Origin: Paracoccaceae bacterium
GTDB taxonomy: Bacteria > Pseudomonadota > Alphaproteobacteria > Rhodobacterales > Rhodobacteraceae
Assembly (NCBI GenBank): GCA_026984895.1
Contig: JALSRF010000038.1
Span: 1-5,313 of the forward strand
DNA: 5,313 nt
Reading direction: 5' to 3'
Under the pieces are notes generated by a model, which was not told the origin of the DNA, made no database searches, and was given only the letters and a program-made list of their open reading frames with translations. The translations under genes were made by a program, and so were the position numbers. Shown here piece by piece: positions 1 through 4,638 of this stretch (position 1 is the stretch's first letter; every line of letters starts with the position of its first letter).

Positions 1-872
1 ATCAGGTGGCCTGGAACCAGGCGGCGACCTTTCTTGTCACCGCCGGGATGATCCTGGCCGTGCTCTGGGTGGCCCTGGGCCGGCTGACGCGCCCGCTCAG
101 GGCGCTGGCGTCGGCCGCCCGGCGGATCGGTGGCGGCGACGAGGTGATCGAGGTGCCCCCCAGCGGCCCGCGCGAACTGCGCACCCTGACCCGGGCCTTC
201 AACGAAATGCAGCACCGGCTGAAGCGCTTCGTGGAGGAACGGGCGCAGCTTCTGGCGGGGCTGGGCCATGACCTGCGCTCGCCGCTGACGGCGATGCGGC
301 TGCGCGTCGAGATGATCGAAGACGACGAAAGCCGCGAACGCCTGGGCGCGGTGGTCGAGGAAATGCAGGAAATGGTGGAATCGACGCTGGCGTTTGCGCG
401 CGGCATGGCCACCAGCGAACCGGCGCAGCGCACCGACCTTTCGGCGTTTCTGGCCGATCTGGTGGCCGGCTACGGGCAAAAGGATGCCCGCGTGACCTTT
501 CGCCCGCCCGCCGGCCCGGTGATCAGCCGGGTGCATCCGGTGGCGCTGCGGCGCGCGCTGCGCAACCTGGTGGACAACGCCCTGCGCTACGGCGGCAGTG
601 CCGCGATCGGGCTGCGCGCGGGCGACGGCCGGGCCGAGCTGCGCATCGAGGACACCGGGCCCGGCATTCCCGAAGCCGAGCTTGAACGGGTGTTCGAACC
701 CTTCGTGCGGCTGGAAACCTCGCGCTCGCGCGAGACCGGGGGCAGCGGGCTGGGCCTTGCCATTGCGCGTGCGATCCTGCGCGCGCATGGCGGCGATGTC
801 AGCCTGGCGAACCGGCCGGACGGAGGGCTGTCGGCACGGGTCAGCCTGCCGCTGGCCGAGGAGACGGGCTGA
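1..872 (+). CDS. Sensor histidine kinase, EnvZ-like, C-terminal part (5' end outside window)
   Basis: Two-component sensor kinase that autophosphorylates on histidine and passes the phosphate to a response regulator; inner-membrane protein with a cytoplasmic catalytic part. The frame is open to the left edge (CAG precedes the GTG at 6), so that GTG is an internal valine. Counting it as residue 1: transmembrane segment about 7-25, then HAMP linker about 26-78 starting at LTRP. The HisKA H-box GHDLRSPLT has phosphoacceptor His88. The HATPase domain shows the N-box (N187, N191), G1 DTGPG at 216-220, F-box FEPF at 230-233 and G2 GSGLGLAI at 246-253. All catalytic boxes are intact, so the enzyme looks active. 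The missing N-terminus should hold the first membrane segment and the sensor domain. A partner regulator is expected just upstream, outside the window. Domain order and the H-box resemble EnvZ-type kinases; the signal cannot be told from this part. Confidence 0.95.
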   Translation, partial: QVAWNQAATFLVTAGMILAVLWVALGRLTRPLRALASAARRIGGGDEVIEVPPSGPRELRTLTRAFNEMQHRLKRFVEERAQLLAGLGHDLRSPLTAMRLRVEMIEDDESRERLGAVVEEMQEMVESTLAFARGMATSEPAQRTDLSAFLADLVAGYGQKDARVTFRPPAGPVISRVHPVALRRALRNLVDNALRYGGSAAIGLRAGDGRAELRIEDTGPGIPEAELERVFEPFVRLETSRSRETGGSGLGLAIARAILRAHGGDVSLANRPDGGLSARVSLPLAEETG

Positions 873-980
873 CGCGCCGCGCCAGGCCATGACAGGCCAC
901 GCCGGGCCAGGCCGCGCCACGCCGGGCCATGGCGGGACGCGCCAGGCCAGGGCAGGTCGTGTCGTGTCAGGTCATGACGG
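871..980. repeat. Pentanucleotide-periodic array, 22 units of GNCRN
   Basis: Starting inside the TGA stop of the kinase, the DNA divides without any gap into 22 consecutive 5-mers. Every one fits G-N-C-R-N: always G first, C third and a purine fourth. The commonest units are GCCAG, GCCAC, GCCAT, GCCGG and GCCGC. The last six units drift to GTCGT, GTCAG, GTCAT and GACGG. The register is lost at CTTCG (981). The array occupies most of the convergent spacer between the kinase and the redoxin gene. On the minus strand it translates to a spurious five-residue repeat. Function unknown. Transcripts could fold through the many self-complementary GGCC steps, so a role in 3'-end structure is possible but unproven. 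Confidence 0.8.
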
Positions 981-989
981 CTTCGCCCG

Positions 990-1008
990 GCGCGCGCGCG
1001 CGCATGCA
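990..1008. other. Alternating purine-pyrimidine tract, Z-DNA prone
   Basis: Nineteen bases alternate strictly purine/pyrimidine, mostly GC steps ending in GCATGCA. Such GC alternation is the classic sequence able to adopt left-handed Z-DNA under negative supercoiling. It lies between two converging genes, where transcription-driven supercoiling should be positive when both are transcribed towards it, so Z-DNA in vivo is uncertain. The tract itself is seen directly; any function is inference. Just beyond it is a small GC hairpin, CCGCC at 1012-1016 with GGCGG at 1022-1026, which could form part of the redoxin gene's 3' end but lacks a T run. Confidence 0.5.
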
Positions 1009-1035
1009 GCCCCGCCGGCCGGGCGGCCTGTGGCC

Positions 1036-1590
1036 CTATGCGGCTTTCCACTTGATCGAGCACCCCATCGAGGCGATCTGTTCGCGCGGGCCCTGTCCGG
1101 TCTCGGCCACCTGTTTCATCGCCTCGAACAGATCGCGGCGCACGTCGGGTGGTGCGGCCTCTTTGCGGCTTTCGTCCAGCCGGCCGCGATACTGCAACTC
1201 GTCGGCTGCGTTGAAGCCGAAGAAATCGGGGGTGCAGACGGCGCCGTAGGCACGCGCCACGTCCTGGGATTCGTCGTAGAGATAGGGGAAGGAAAAGCCG
1301 CGATCCTGCGCCATCTTCTTCATGTTCTCGAAGCTGTCGGCGGGATAGGCGCGCGCGTCGTTGGCGCTGATCGCTGCGACGCCGATACCCAGTTTCTGCA
1401 GATCGCGGGCATCGCGCAGGATCCGGTCCAGAACCGCCAGGACATAGGGGCAGTGGTTGCAGATGAACATGATCAGCGTGCCGCGGGAGCCGCGGATGTC
1501 GGCCAGCGACCAGGTCGTGCCGTCGGTGGCGGGCAGGGTGAAATCGGGGGCTTTCCAGCCGAAGTCGCAGACCGGGGGAATGGCAGCCAT
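1036..1590 (-). CDS. Thioredoxin-fold, peroxiredoxin-like family protein
   Basis: Complete 184-residue cytoplasmic protein of the AhpC/TSA-redoxin superfamily, the subgroup often called PRX-like 1. The redox motif is C44-N-H-C47 in the stretch FICNHCPYV, typical of this subgroup. Further family signs are APDFTLPATDG near 14-24, the cis-proline-type VCTPDFF at 118-124 and a conserved C-terminal SMGCSIKW with a third cysteine, C177. No signal peptide or membrane segment. Start: the ATG at 1590 is preceded by AAAGGA (1599-1604) at 8-nt spacing, and the family N-terminus begins here; an in-frame ATG at 1662 would add 24 unrelated residues. It is transcribed alone and converges on the kinase gene. 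Likely a thiol-disulfide or peroxide-related protein, but the physiological substrate of this subgroup is not established. Confidence 0.93.
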   Translation of the reverse strand: MAAIPPVCDFGWKAPDFTLPATDGTTWSLADIRGSRGTLIMFICNHCPYVLAVLDRILRDARDLQKLGIGVAAISANDARAYPADSFENMKKMAQDRGFSFPYLYDESQDVARAYGAVCTPDFFGFNAADELQYRGRLDESRKEAAPPDVRRDLFEAMKQVAETGQGPREQIASMGCSIKWKAA

Positions 1591-1770
1591 CTTCCTTGTC
1601 CTTTGTCGCGTGGTTTCCGGTTCACAGTGGCCCAGGATGCGCCCGTGCTCAAGCGCCAGCACGTCGCAGCCGCGCCTTGCGCCCTTCGGGGGCGCGTGGC
1701 TGTCGCCCGATGCGCGCCGGCGACGGCTCGAAAAGCAGCGGCGCCGGTCCTGCGAAACCGGGCCCGCGCG
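1591..1770. other. Upstream region of the redoxin gene, no coding sequence
   Basis: This stretch must carry the redoxin promoter on the minus strand, but no convincing -35/-10 pair is visible. The best candidate is TTGAGC with a poor -10, 17 bp further on. Two compact inverted repeats are clear. CGTGCT at 1644-1649 pairs with AGCACG at 1658-1663 across an 8-nt loop. GCGCCC at 1679-1684 pairs with GGGCGC at 1690-1695 around TTCGG. The first could be an operator. The second is a GC-rich stem with a UUCG-type loop. Open frames here are GC-driven and show no recognisable protein. Confidence 0.4.
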
Positions 1771-1802
1771 TCATTTCGCGTGATTTCGCATCATTTCGCA
1801 TC
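1751..1802. repeat. ATTTCGC decamer direct repeats with an inverted half-site
   Basis: Three copies of TCATTTCGCR/TGATTTCGCA follow each other at exact 10-bp spacing (units beginning 1771, 1781 and 1791, ending in TC at 1802). An inverted copy, TGCGAAA, lies upstream at 1751-1757. The patch is less GC-rich than its surroundings. Direct repeats spaced one helical turn apart are the usual layout of binding sites for OmpR/PhoB-type response regulators, so this may be an operator. The regulator and target gene are unknown. The redoxin gene begins about 160 bp to the left, and a broken OmpR-type gene begins about 165 bp to the right. Confidence 0.5.
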
Positions 1803-1897
1803 ACCGCGTCAGGCGGATTTCGGCAGGCGGCCGCGGACAGCGCGGCCGGCAGAACCTGCCCGACCCGGCCCCGGCCCCGGTCCCGAAACCTGCGCGC

Positions 1898-1933
1898 CCC
1901 GGACGCAGACCCGGACGCTGGCCCGGACCGCTT
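1898..1933. repeat. 12-bp tandem repeat, three CCCGGAC units
   Basis: Three head-to-tail 12-mers begin at 1898, 1910 and 1922, each starting CCCGGAC (CCCGGACGCAGA, CCCGGACGCTGG, CCCGGACCGCTT). Immediately left, 1864-1884 is made of CGGCCC-like hexamers. The whole stretch 1803-1965 has no recognisable gene and looks like simple-sequence DNA ahead of the broken regulator fragment. An open frame crosses it with Gly-Pro and Arg-Thr runs that look like low-complexity translation, not protein. Confidence 0.5.
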
Positions 1934-1965
1934 GCGCGCGCCCCGGGCCAGGCGGGTGTGAAGCG

Positions 1966-2217
1966 ATGCGGCGGGCTCCGGGCGAACCGGTCATGGGGCG
2001 CAGGCTGCGCTTCGGCCCCTGGGTTCTGGACAGCGACAGGCGGCGCCTGACCCACGACGACGGCCACGAGGAACCCCTGACCAATGCCGAATTTCGCCTG
2101 CCGAGCGTCATGCTGGCGCGCCCGCGGTTCGTGCTCACTGCAAACGGCGGCAGTTTCACCGGCGGGGATGTGCGCATTGCCATCCAGTCCCTGCTGCCGA
2201 CGGCGCCGGCCGCCTGA
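1966..2217 (+). pseudogene. OmpR-type winged-helix fragment fused in frame to phage-like 3' end
   Basis: Open frame with ATG codons at 1966 and 1993; neither has a good ribosome site. From 1993, residues 1-49 match the start of a response-regulator C-terminal domain (Trans_reg_C). They show the antiparallel strands RLRFGPWVLDSDRRRLT, the DG turn, and the helix-1 signature LTNAEFRL followed by ARPRFVLT. A proline (LPSV) stands where the family normally has leucine in helix 1. After VLT, at about 2138, family resemblance ends. Helix 2, the recognition helix and the wing are missing and are replaced by 25 unrelated residues ending in PTAPAA. No receiver domain precedes it. It therefore cannot bind DNA as OmpR proteins do and is best called a broken gene. 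Break position uncertain by a few codons. Confidence 0.6.
2139..2217 (+). pseudogene. Probable 3' remnant of a phage structural gene
   Basis: The last 25 codons of the chimeric frame (NGGSFTGGDVRIAIQSLL and on) do not belong to the winged helix. Their stop lies 27 bp before the next start, with a purine-rich ribosome site between, as expected for the end of the gene preceding a phage lysis cassette. In such clusters a tail or tail-associated gene usually sits here. The assignment rests on position and on the sharp loss of OmpR similarity; 25 residues are too few for a family call. Confidence 0.35.
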
Positions 2218-2244
2218 TCCCACCCACCAAAGAGAGACTACACC

Positions 2245-2541
2245 ATGACACCACCGCACACAGAGGCGGGATTTGTCTGTATGCCCGAGGAAGATTTCGA
2301 GGCCATCCTTGCGCGGGCCGCCGAGAAGGGCGCCCGCAAGGCGCTGGCCGATGTCGGCCTCGAAGGGCCAGAGGCCGCCATCGATATCCGCGACCTGCGC
2401 ACCCTGCTGGCGTCCTTGCGCATGGCACGGCGCACCGCCTGGCAGACCGTCGTGCGGCTGATCGCCACCGGCCTGCTGCTGGCCCTGATCGCCGGCGTGG
2501 CCGTGAAGTTGAAGATCTTCGGCATTGGAGAATGGGCATGA
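2245..2541 (+). CDS. Small one-TM phage protein, DUF6127-like, lysis-module context
   Basis: Predicted 98-residue protein. Residues 13-60 are charged and probably helical (PEEDFEAILARAAEKGARKALADVGL, given here only as the region start at 13 to 38, then IDIRDLRTLL). A single hydrophobic helix spans about 69-90 with basic residues at both ends. The pattern recalls a small family (DUF6127, from memory) seen in alphaproteobacterial prophages beside endolysin genes. Start at 2245 is preceded by AGAGAG at 6-7 nt; an in-frame ATG at 2281 has no comparable site. Its stop overlaps the next start as ATGA at 2538-2541, indicating translational coupling to the endolysin. A holin-like or endolysin-accessory role is inferred from location only; one TM and a long soluble head are not typical of classical holins. 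The reading frame is intact, although both neighbours are broken. Confidence 0.75.
   Translation: MTPPHTEAGFVCMPEEDFEAILARAAEKGARKALADVGLEGPEAAIDIRDLRTLLASLRMARRTAWQTVVRLIATGLLLALIAGVAVKLKIFGIGEWA
2527..2530 (+). promoter_or_regulatory. Ribosome binding site deciding the endolysin start
   Basis: GGAG lies 7 nt before the ATG at 2538 but only 1 nt before the in-frame ATG at 2532. The start is therefore placed at 2538, giving the ATGA overlap with the upstream gene. Confidence 0.6.
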
Positions 2542-2684
2542 GCGTGGTCGAGATTGCCCGCGAGATCGTTGCGCGGGAGGGCGGTTTTGTGATGGACCCG
2601 GACGACCCCGGCGGCGCCACGAAATACGGCGTGACCATCGGCACCATGCGCGCGCTGGACCTGGACAAGACCGGTTGCAATTGA
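2538..2684 (+). pseudogene. GH108 (DUF847) phage endolysin, truncated to its N-terminus
   Basis: The first 46 codons match the N-terminus of the glycoside hydrolase 108 family of phage peptidoglycan-cleaving enzymes. The EGGF motif carries the expected catalytic Glu14, followed by the family block DPDDPGGATKYGVTIGTM and a start of the LDLDKTG segment. Intact members are roughly 170-250 residues, with a further catalytic-domain half and often a C-terminal membrane or peptidoglycan-binding part. Here the frame turns into Cys-Asn-stop directly after KTG, and nothing of the remaining domain is present downstream in any frame I examined. The gene is therefore cut by deletion or insertion at about 2673-2676. 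Family members usually have Asn after EGGFV where this copy has Met. The product is surely inactive as a lysozyme. Confidence 0.8.
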
Positions 2685-2754
2685 TGCGTCAACACGGACG
2701 GTTCATATCTCATTGGCGGCTTTCGGGTTCTTGGTTTTGGTTCGGCGCTTCCAT

Positions 2755-2764
2755 TTACATGTAA
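2755..2764. promoter_or_regulatory. Perfect 10-bp palindrome TTACATGTAA
   Basis: TTACATGTAA reads the same on both strands and ends two bases before the larger palindrome over the -35 element. It could be a second regulator half-site or an UP-like AT-rich element. A function is inferred only from its place in the promoter. Confidence 0.3.
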
Positions 2765-2765
2765 T

Positions 2766-2780
2766 TATCAATGCTTGATA
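2766..2780. promoter_or_regulatory. Candidate MarR operator over the -35 element
   Basis: TATCAA-TGC-TTGATA is a perfect 6-bp inverted repeat with a 3-bp centre. Its right arm is the -35 hexamer itself, so a bound dimer would block RNA polymerase. MarR-family dimers typically recognise palindromes of about this size, often with TTGA/TCAA-like arms, and often repress their own operon. The regulator is encoded 65 bp downstream. A weaker inverted repeat, ATTC-ATG-GAAT at 2782-2792, lies in the spacer. Confidence 0.5.
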
Positions 2781-2804
2781 TATTCATGGAATTTAACATA
2801 TAAT
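2775..2804 (+). promoter_or_regulatory. Sigma-70 promoter of the MarR-SDR operon
   Basis: The -35 hexamer TTGATA (2775-2780) matches TTGACA at five of six bases. The -10 hexamer TATAAT (2799-2804) is perfect, with an 18-bp spacer. Transcription should start near 2811, giving a leader of about 34 nt before the ATG at 2845. For a high-GC alphaproteobacterium this is an unusually consensus-like promoter, which fits a gene under repression or one of foreign origin. Confidence 0.7.
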
Positions 2805-2844
2805 AGGAACACCCTGTGAAACCCGACCATCGAAGGGCAATACC

Positions 2845-3300
2845 ATGCCGGCCCCGCAAACCAGCCCGCAGCTTCTTCCGCTCGTCGCCCGCATCGAGCG
2901 CCTGGCCGGCCAGTGGCTGGCGGGCCGACTGTCGGACTGCGGCCTCAGCCATGCCGAGTTCCGCCTGCTGGGAATTCTGCATGATGATCCCGAGGGAAAG
3001 ATGCAAAAAGACCTTGCCCTTGAATTGGGGCTCGATGCGTCCGGTGTGTCGGTCGCACTCAAGCGGCTGGAGGAAAAGGGATATGTCCTGCGTCGGCGCG
3101 ACCCCAGGGATGCCAGGCTTGTCAGGGTTCGGCTGGCGGACGCCCATGTTGCGGGCATCAAGGACATCGTGTCGGAACTCGAAAGGATTGCAACCGCAGG
3201 TCTTGATCCCGAGGACAACGCGCGATTGCGGCGTGCTCTGGTGGAGATAGCGCGCAATCTTTCTCGGGCGTGCGTCGATCTGCAGACCCCGCATGGGTGA
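2845..3300 (+). CDS. MarR-family winged-helix transcriptional regulator
   Basis: Predicted 151-residue cytoplasmic DNA-binding protein, the usual length for MarR proteins. N-terminal helix about 9-30 for dimerisation. The winged helix-turn-helix begins at LSHAEFRLLGIL (34-45), continues through the DLALELGLDASGVSVALKRL region with the recognition helix at about 65-78, and includes the wing RRRDPRDARLVRVRL (83-97) with the characteristic D-x-R-D-x-R. C-terminal dimer helices fill about 100-145. Start ATG 2845 has GAAGGG (2832-2837) at 7 nt. It is first in an operon with the SDR gene, 28 bp upstream of that gene's start. It probably represses both genes through the palindrome in its promoter and is released by a small ligand, perhaps one linked to the SDR substrate. 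The ligand cannot be read from sequence. Coding GC matches the chromosome, unlike the leader. Confidence 0.92.
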   Translation: MPAPQTSPQLLPLVARIERLAGQWLAGRLSDCGLSHAEFRLLGILHDDPEGKMQKDLALELGLDASGVSVALKRLEEKGYVLRRRDPRDARLVRVRLADAHVAGIKDIVSELERIATAGLDPEDNARLRRALVEIARNLSRACVDLQTPHG

Positions 3301-3328
3301 GGGACCGGAAGGAAGGGAAGAGCCAGGC

Positions 3329-4306
3329 ATGACACGGATTTTCGTCACGGGCGGCAGTGGCTTCGTCGGCAAGCGGCTGATCGTGCGCCTGTTGGAAGGC
3401 GGGCATGAAATCACCGCCCTGTCGCGGTCGGCGAAAAGCGACGCGGTGTTGCAGGCGCTGGGCGCAACGCCGGTTCGTGGCAGTCTCGACGATGTGGCCG
3501 ACTGGCAGGGCACCCTGAAGGGGCACGACGTTCTGATCCACGCCGCCTCGCCGATCACCGTCTGGGGGGATGCGCAGGTGCTGCACCGTCAGATCGTCGA
3601 GGCCACGCTCGCGCTGGCCGATGCCTGCGCCGATCTCGGCGTGCGGCGGATGATCCATCTCAGTTCGGAATCGGTGCTGCAGGGCGCGGGTCCCTTGCTG
3701 GACATCGATGAGACGCACCCCTATCCCGCGCGTCCCAATTCCCGCTACGGCGCCTGCAAGAAGGCGGCCGAGCAGGCCCTTCTGGCGCGCGGGGGTGGAC
3801 CGGAAATCATCATCCTGCGCCCGTCCTTCATCTGGGGACCGTCCGGGCAGGTCGAACAATTGCTGGACAAGGTGCAGAGCGGCCGGTTCGCATGGGTCGA
3901 TCACGGCCGCGCACCGATGGAGATGAGCCATGTCGAGAATGTCGTCTCGGCAATCCTGCTGGCGCTTGAGGGCGGGCGTCCCGGGCGGGTCTATTTCGTG
4001 ACCGATGCGGCCGGGCTGAGCGTGCGCGAGGTGCTGGGCGGCATCATCGAGGCATTCGGCCTGGCCCCGCCCAGCCGCAGCATTCCCCTTGCCCTGGCCC
4101 GGCCGCTGGCCCGCACGGTCGAGGCACTGTGGTCGGCGCTTCGGCTGCGCGCCGAGCCGCCCCTGTCGCGCTTTCAGCTGGATTTCGTGGCCCTGCCGCG
4201 ACGCTATCGGATCGACCGCGCCCAGGCCGAGCTTGGTTATGTGCCGGTCATGTCGTTTGATGCGGGGCTTGCCGAGATCCGCGAAAGCCGACAGCAGCCT
4301 TCCTGA
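3329..4306 (+). CDS. Extended SDR, NAD-dependent epimerase/dehydratase-like
   Basis: Predicted 325-residue cytoplasmic oxidoreductase with a Rossmann fold. The nucleotide-binding TGGSGFVG (7-14) matches the extended-SDR TGxxGxxG pattern. Then come HAAS at 71-74, the catalytic Ser region LSSES (111-115), and the catalytic pair Tyr140-x3-Lys144 in YGACK. RPSFIWGP (164-171) and HVENV (201-205) are substrate-side motifs seen in 3-beta-HSD, dihydroflavonol reductase and UDP-sugar epimerase relatives, and ELGYVPV (301-307) is near the C-terminus. All catalytic residues are present, so it should be active. Start ATG 3329 follows GGAAGGGAAG (3311-3320) at 8 nt; an in-frame ATG at 3293 overlaps the MarR gene and would add 12 charged residues. 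Second gene of the MarR operon. Substrate unknown: a steroid, aldehyde, ketone or nucleotide-sugar role is possible, with sugar epimerisation less likely given the isolated, MarR-controlled setting. Confidence 0.9.
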   Translation: MTRIFVTGGSGFVGKRLIVRLLEGGHEITALSRSAKSDAVLQALGATPVRGSLDDVADWQGTLKGHDVLIHAASPITVWGDAQVLHRQIVEATLALADACADLGVRRMIHLSSESVLQGAGPLLDIDETHPYPARPNSRYGACKKAAEQALLARGGGPEIIILRPSFIWGPSGQVEQLLDKVQSGRFAWVDHGRAPMEMSHVENVVSAILLALEGGRPGRVYFVTDAAGLSVREVLGGIIEAFGLAPPSRSIPLALARPLARTVEALWSALRLRAEPPLSRFQLDFVALPRRYRIDRAQAELGYVPVMSFDAGLAEIRESRQQPS

Positions 4307-4313
4307 GCTCAGG
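4302..4313. other. 12-bp palindrome across the SDR stop codon
   Basis: CCTGAGCTCAGG is a perfect palindrome that includes the TGA stop of the SDR gene. It has no loop and no following T run, so it is not an ordinary terminator. It may be chance in GC-rich DNA. Confidence 0.3.
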
Positions 4314-4531
4314 CCCGGCCTTCACCCGGCGCGTCCGGTGGACAAGGCTTTCTCATGCTCTCTCTTGTCGTCCGGGATACCCGGCGCTCTGGCCCCGACC
4401 GCCGGCCTCGATGGGCGTGCGGTTCATCCTTTGGGCCGGCCCGCCCACATGGACACGGACCATGGCCCCGGGGCGGTGGACGGGATGCATCCATCGCCAC
4501 CGCGTGAGTTCAGGCGCGCGTGAAACGCCCT

Positions 4532-4553
4532 TCCCGGGACATGTCGCCCGGGA
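4532..4553. terminator. Hairpin, possible terminator
   Basis: TCCCGGG (4532-4538) and CCCGGGA (4547-4553) form a perfect 7-bp stem with an 8-nt loop. No T run follows on either strand, so intrinsic termination is uncertain. Its place between converging genes is the main argument. Confidence 0.3.
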
Positions 4554-4607
4554 TCGGATTCGTCTGTATCATGAGCCGAGGGCATGCGGCCGCCCGGGTG
4601 GGCGCGG

Positions 4608-4638
4608 ATGCGCCCGCCATGGGGGCGGGCGGGCGCAT
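4608..4638. terminator. Strong GC hairpin downstream of the DUF1641-like gene
   Basis: ATGCGCCCGCC (4608-4618) and GGCGGGCGCAT (4628-4638) form a perfect 11-bp stem with a 9-nt loop, the most stable in the window. An outer arm pair, GGGCATGC (4580-4587) and GCATGCCC (4635-4642), competes with it. It begins about 55 bp past the stop of the minus-strand gene. No T tract follows in either direction, so it may act as a 3'-end stabiliser or a factor-assisted terminator. Confidence 0.4.

Larger units (their letters stand above)
2676..2844. other. Recombination scar and AT-rich leader before the MarR operon
   Basis: After the endolysin break the base composition changes sharply: only 15 of the 60 bases at 2751-2810 are G or C, in a window that is otherwise strongly GC-rich. 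The first part (2685-2750) is T-rich with a GGTTC/TTGGTT motif repeated at 2726-2743 and codes for nothing I can recognise. The second part carries the promoter and palindromes of the downstream operon. No transposase remnant, clear terminal inverted repeat or tRNA piece is visible. Confidence 0.55.

Noticed and set aside
6..8. GTG as start of the histidine kinase
   Set aside because: The frame is open upstream to the edge, and the preceding part must hold the sensor and first membrane segment; no ribosome site is visible.
871..1035. CRISPR array
   Set aside because: Units are 5 bp and contiguous, with no 25-40 bp repeats, spacers or cas genes.
587..1063. Minus-strand frame with a five-residue RHDLTRHDLPW-like repeat
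   Set aside because: The peptide repeat is the trivial translation of the 5-bp DNA array; the frame overlaps both flanking real genes.
1591..1662. Upstream ATG at 1662 for the redoxin protein
   Set aside because: The extra 24 residues do not look like the family, and the ATG at 1590 has a clear AAAGGA ribosome site.
598..2217. Very long plus-strand open frame of about 540 codons across the redoxin gene
   Set aside because: It overlaps the kinase 3' end in another frame, runs antisense through the well-supported redoxin gene and crosses simple repeats. Only its last 75-84 codons show family resemblance, and those are annotated separately.
2238..2525. Minus-strand open frame opposite the 98-residue phage gene
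   Set aside because: It is a mirror of the plus-strand gene with no ribosome site and no recognisable domain; the plus frame has coupling to both neighbours.
2139..2679. Inverted 9-bp match, TGCAAACGG (2139-2147) and the complement of 2671-2679, at the two scar ends, as transposon ends
   Set aside because: Only 8 of 9 bases match, the inside holds phage genes and no transposase, and no target duplication is visible. Probably chance.
2685..2764. Short Phe/Trp-rich peptide after the endolysin break, as a toxin
   Set aside because: The ATG at 2685 directly follows the endolysin stop, but there is no independent ribosome site and no partner gene; the sequence belongs to a T-rich scar.
2755..3931. 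Two long minus-strand frames opposite the MarR and SDR genes
   Set aside because: They are antisense shadows of two genes with complete family motifs.
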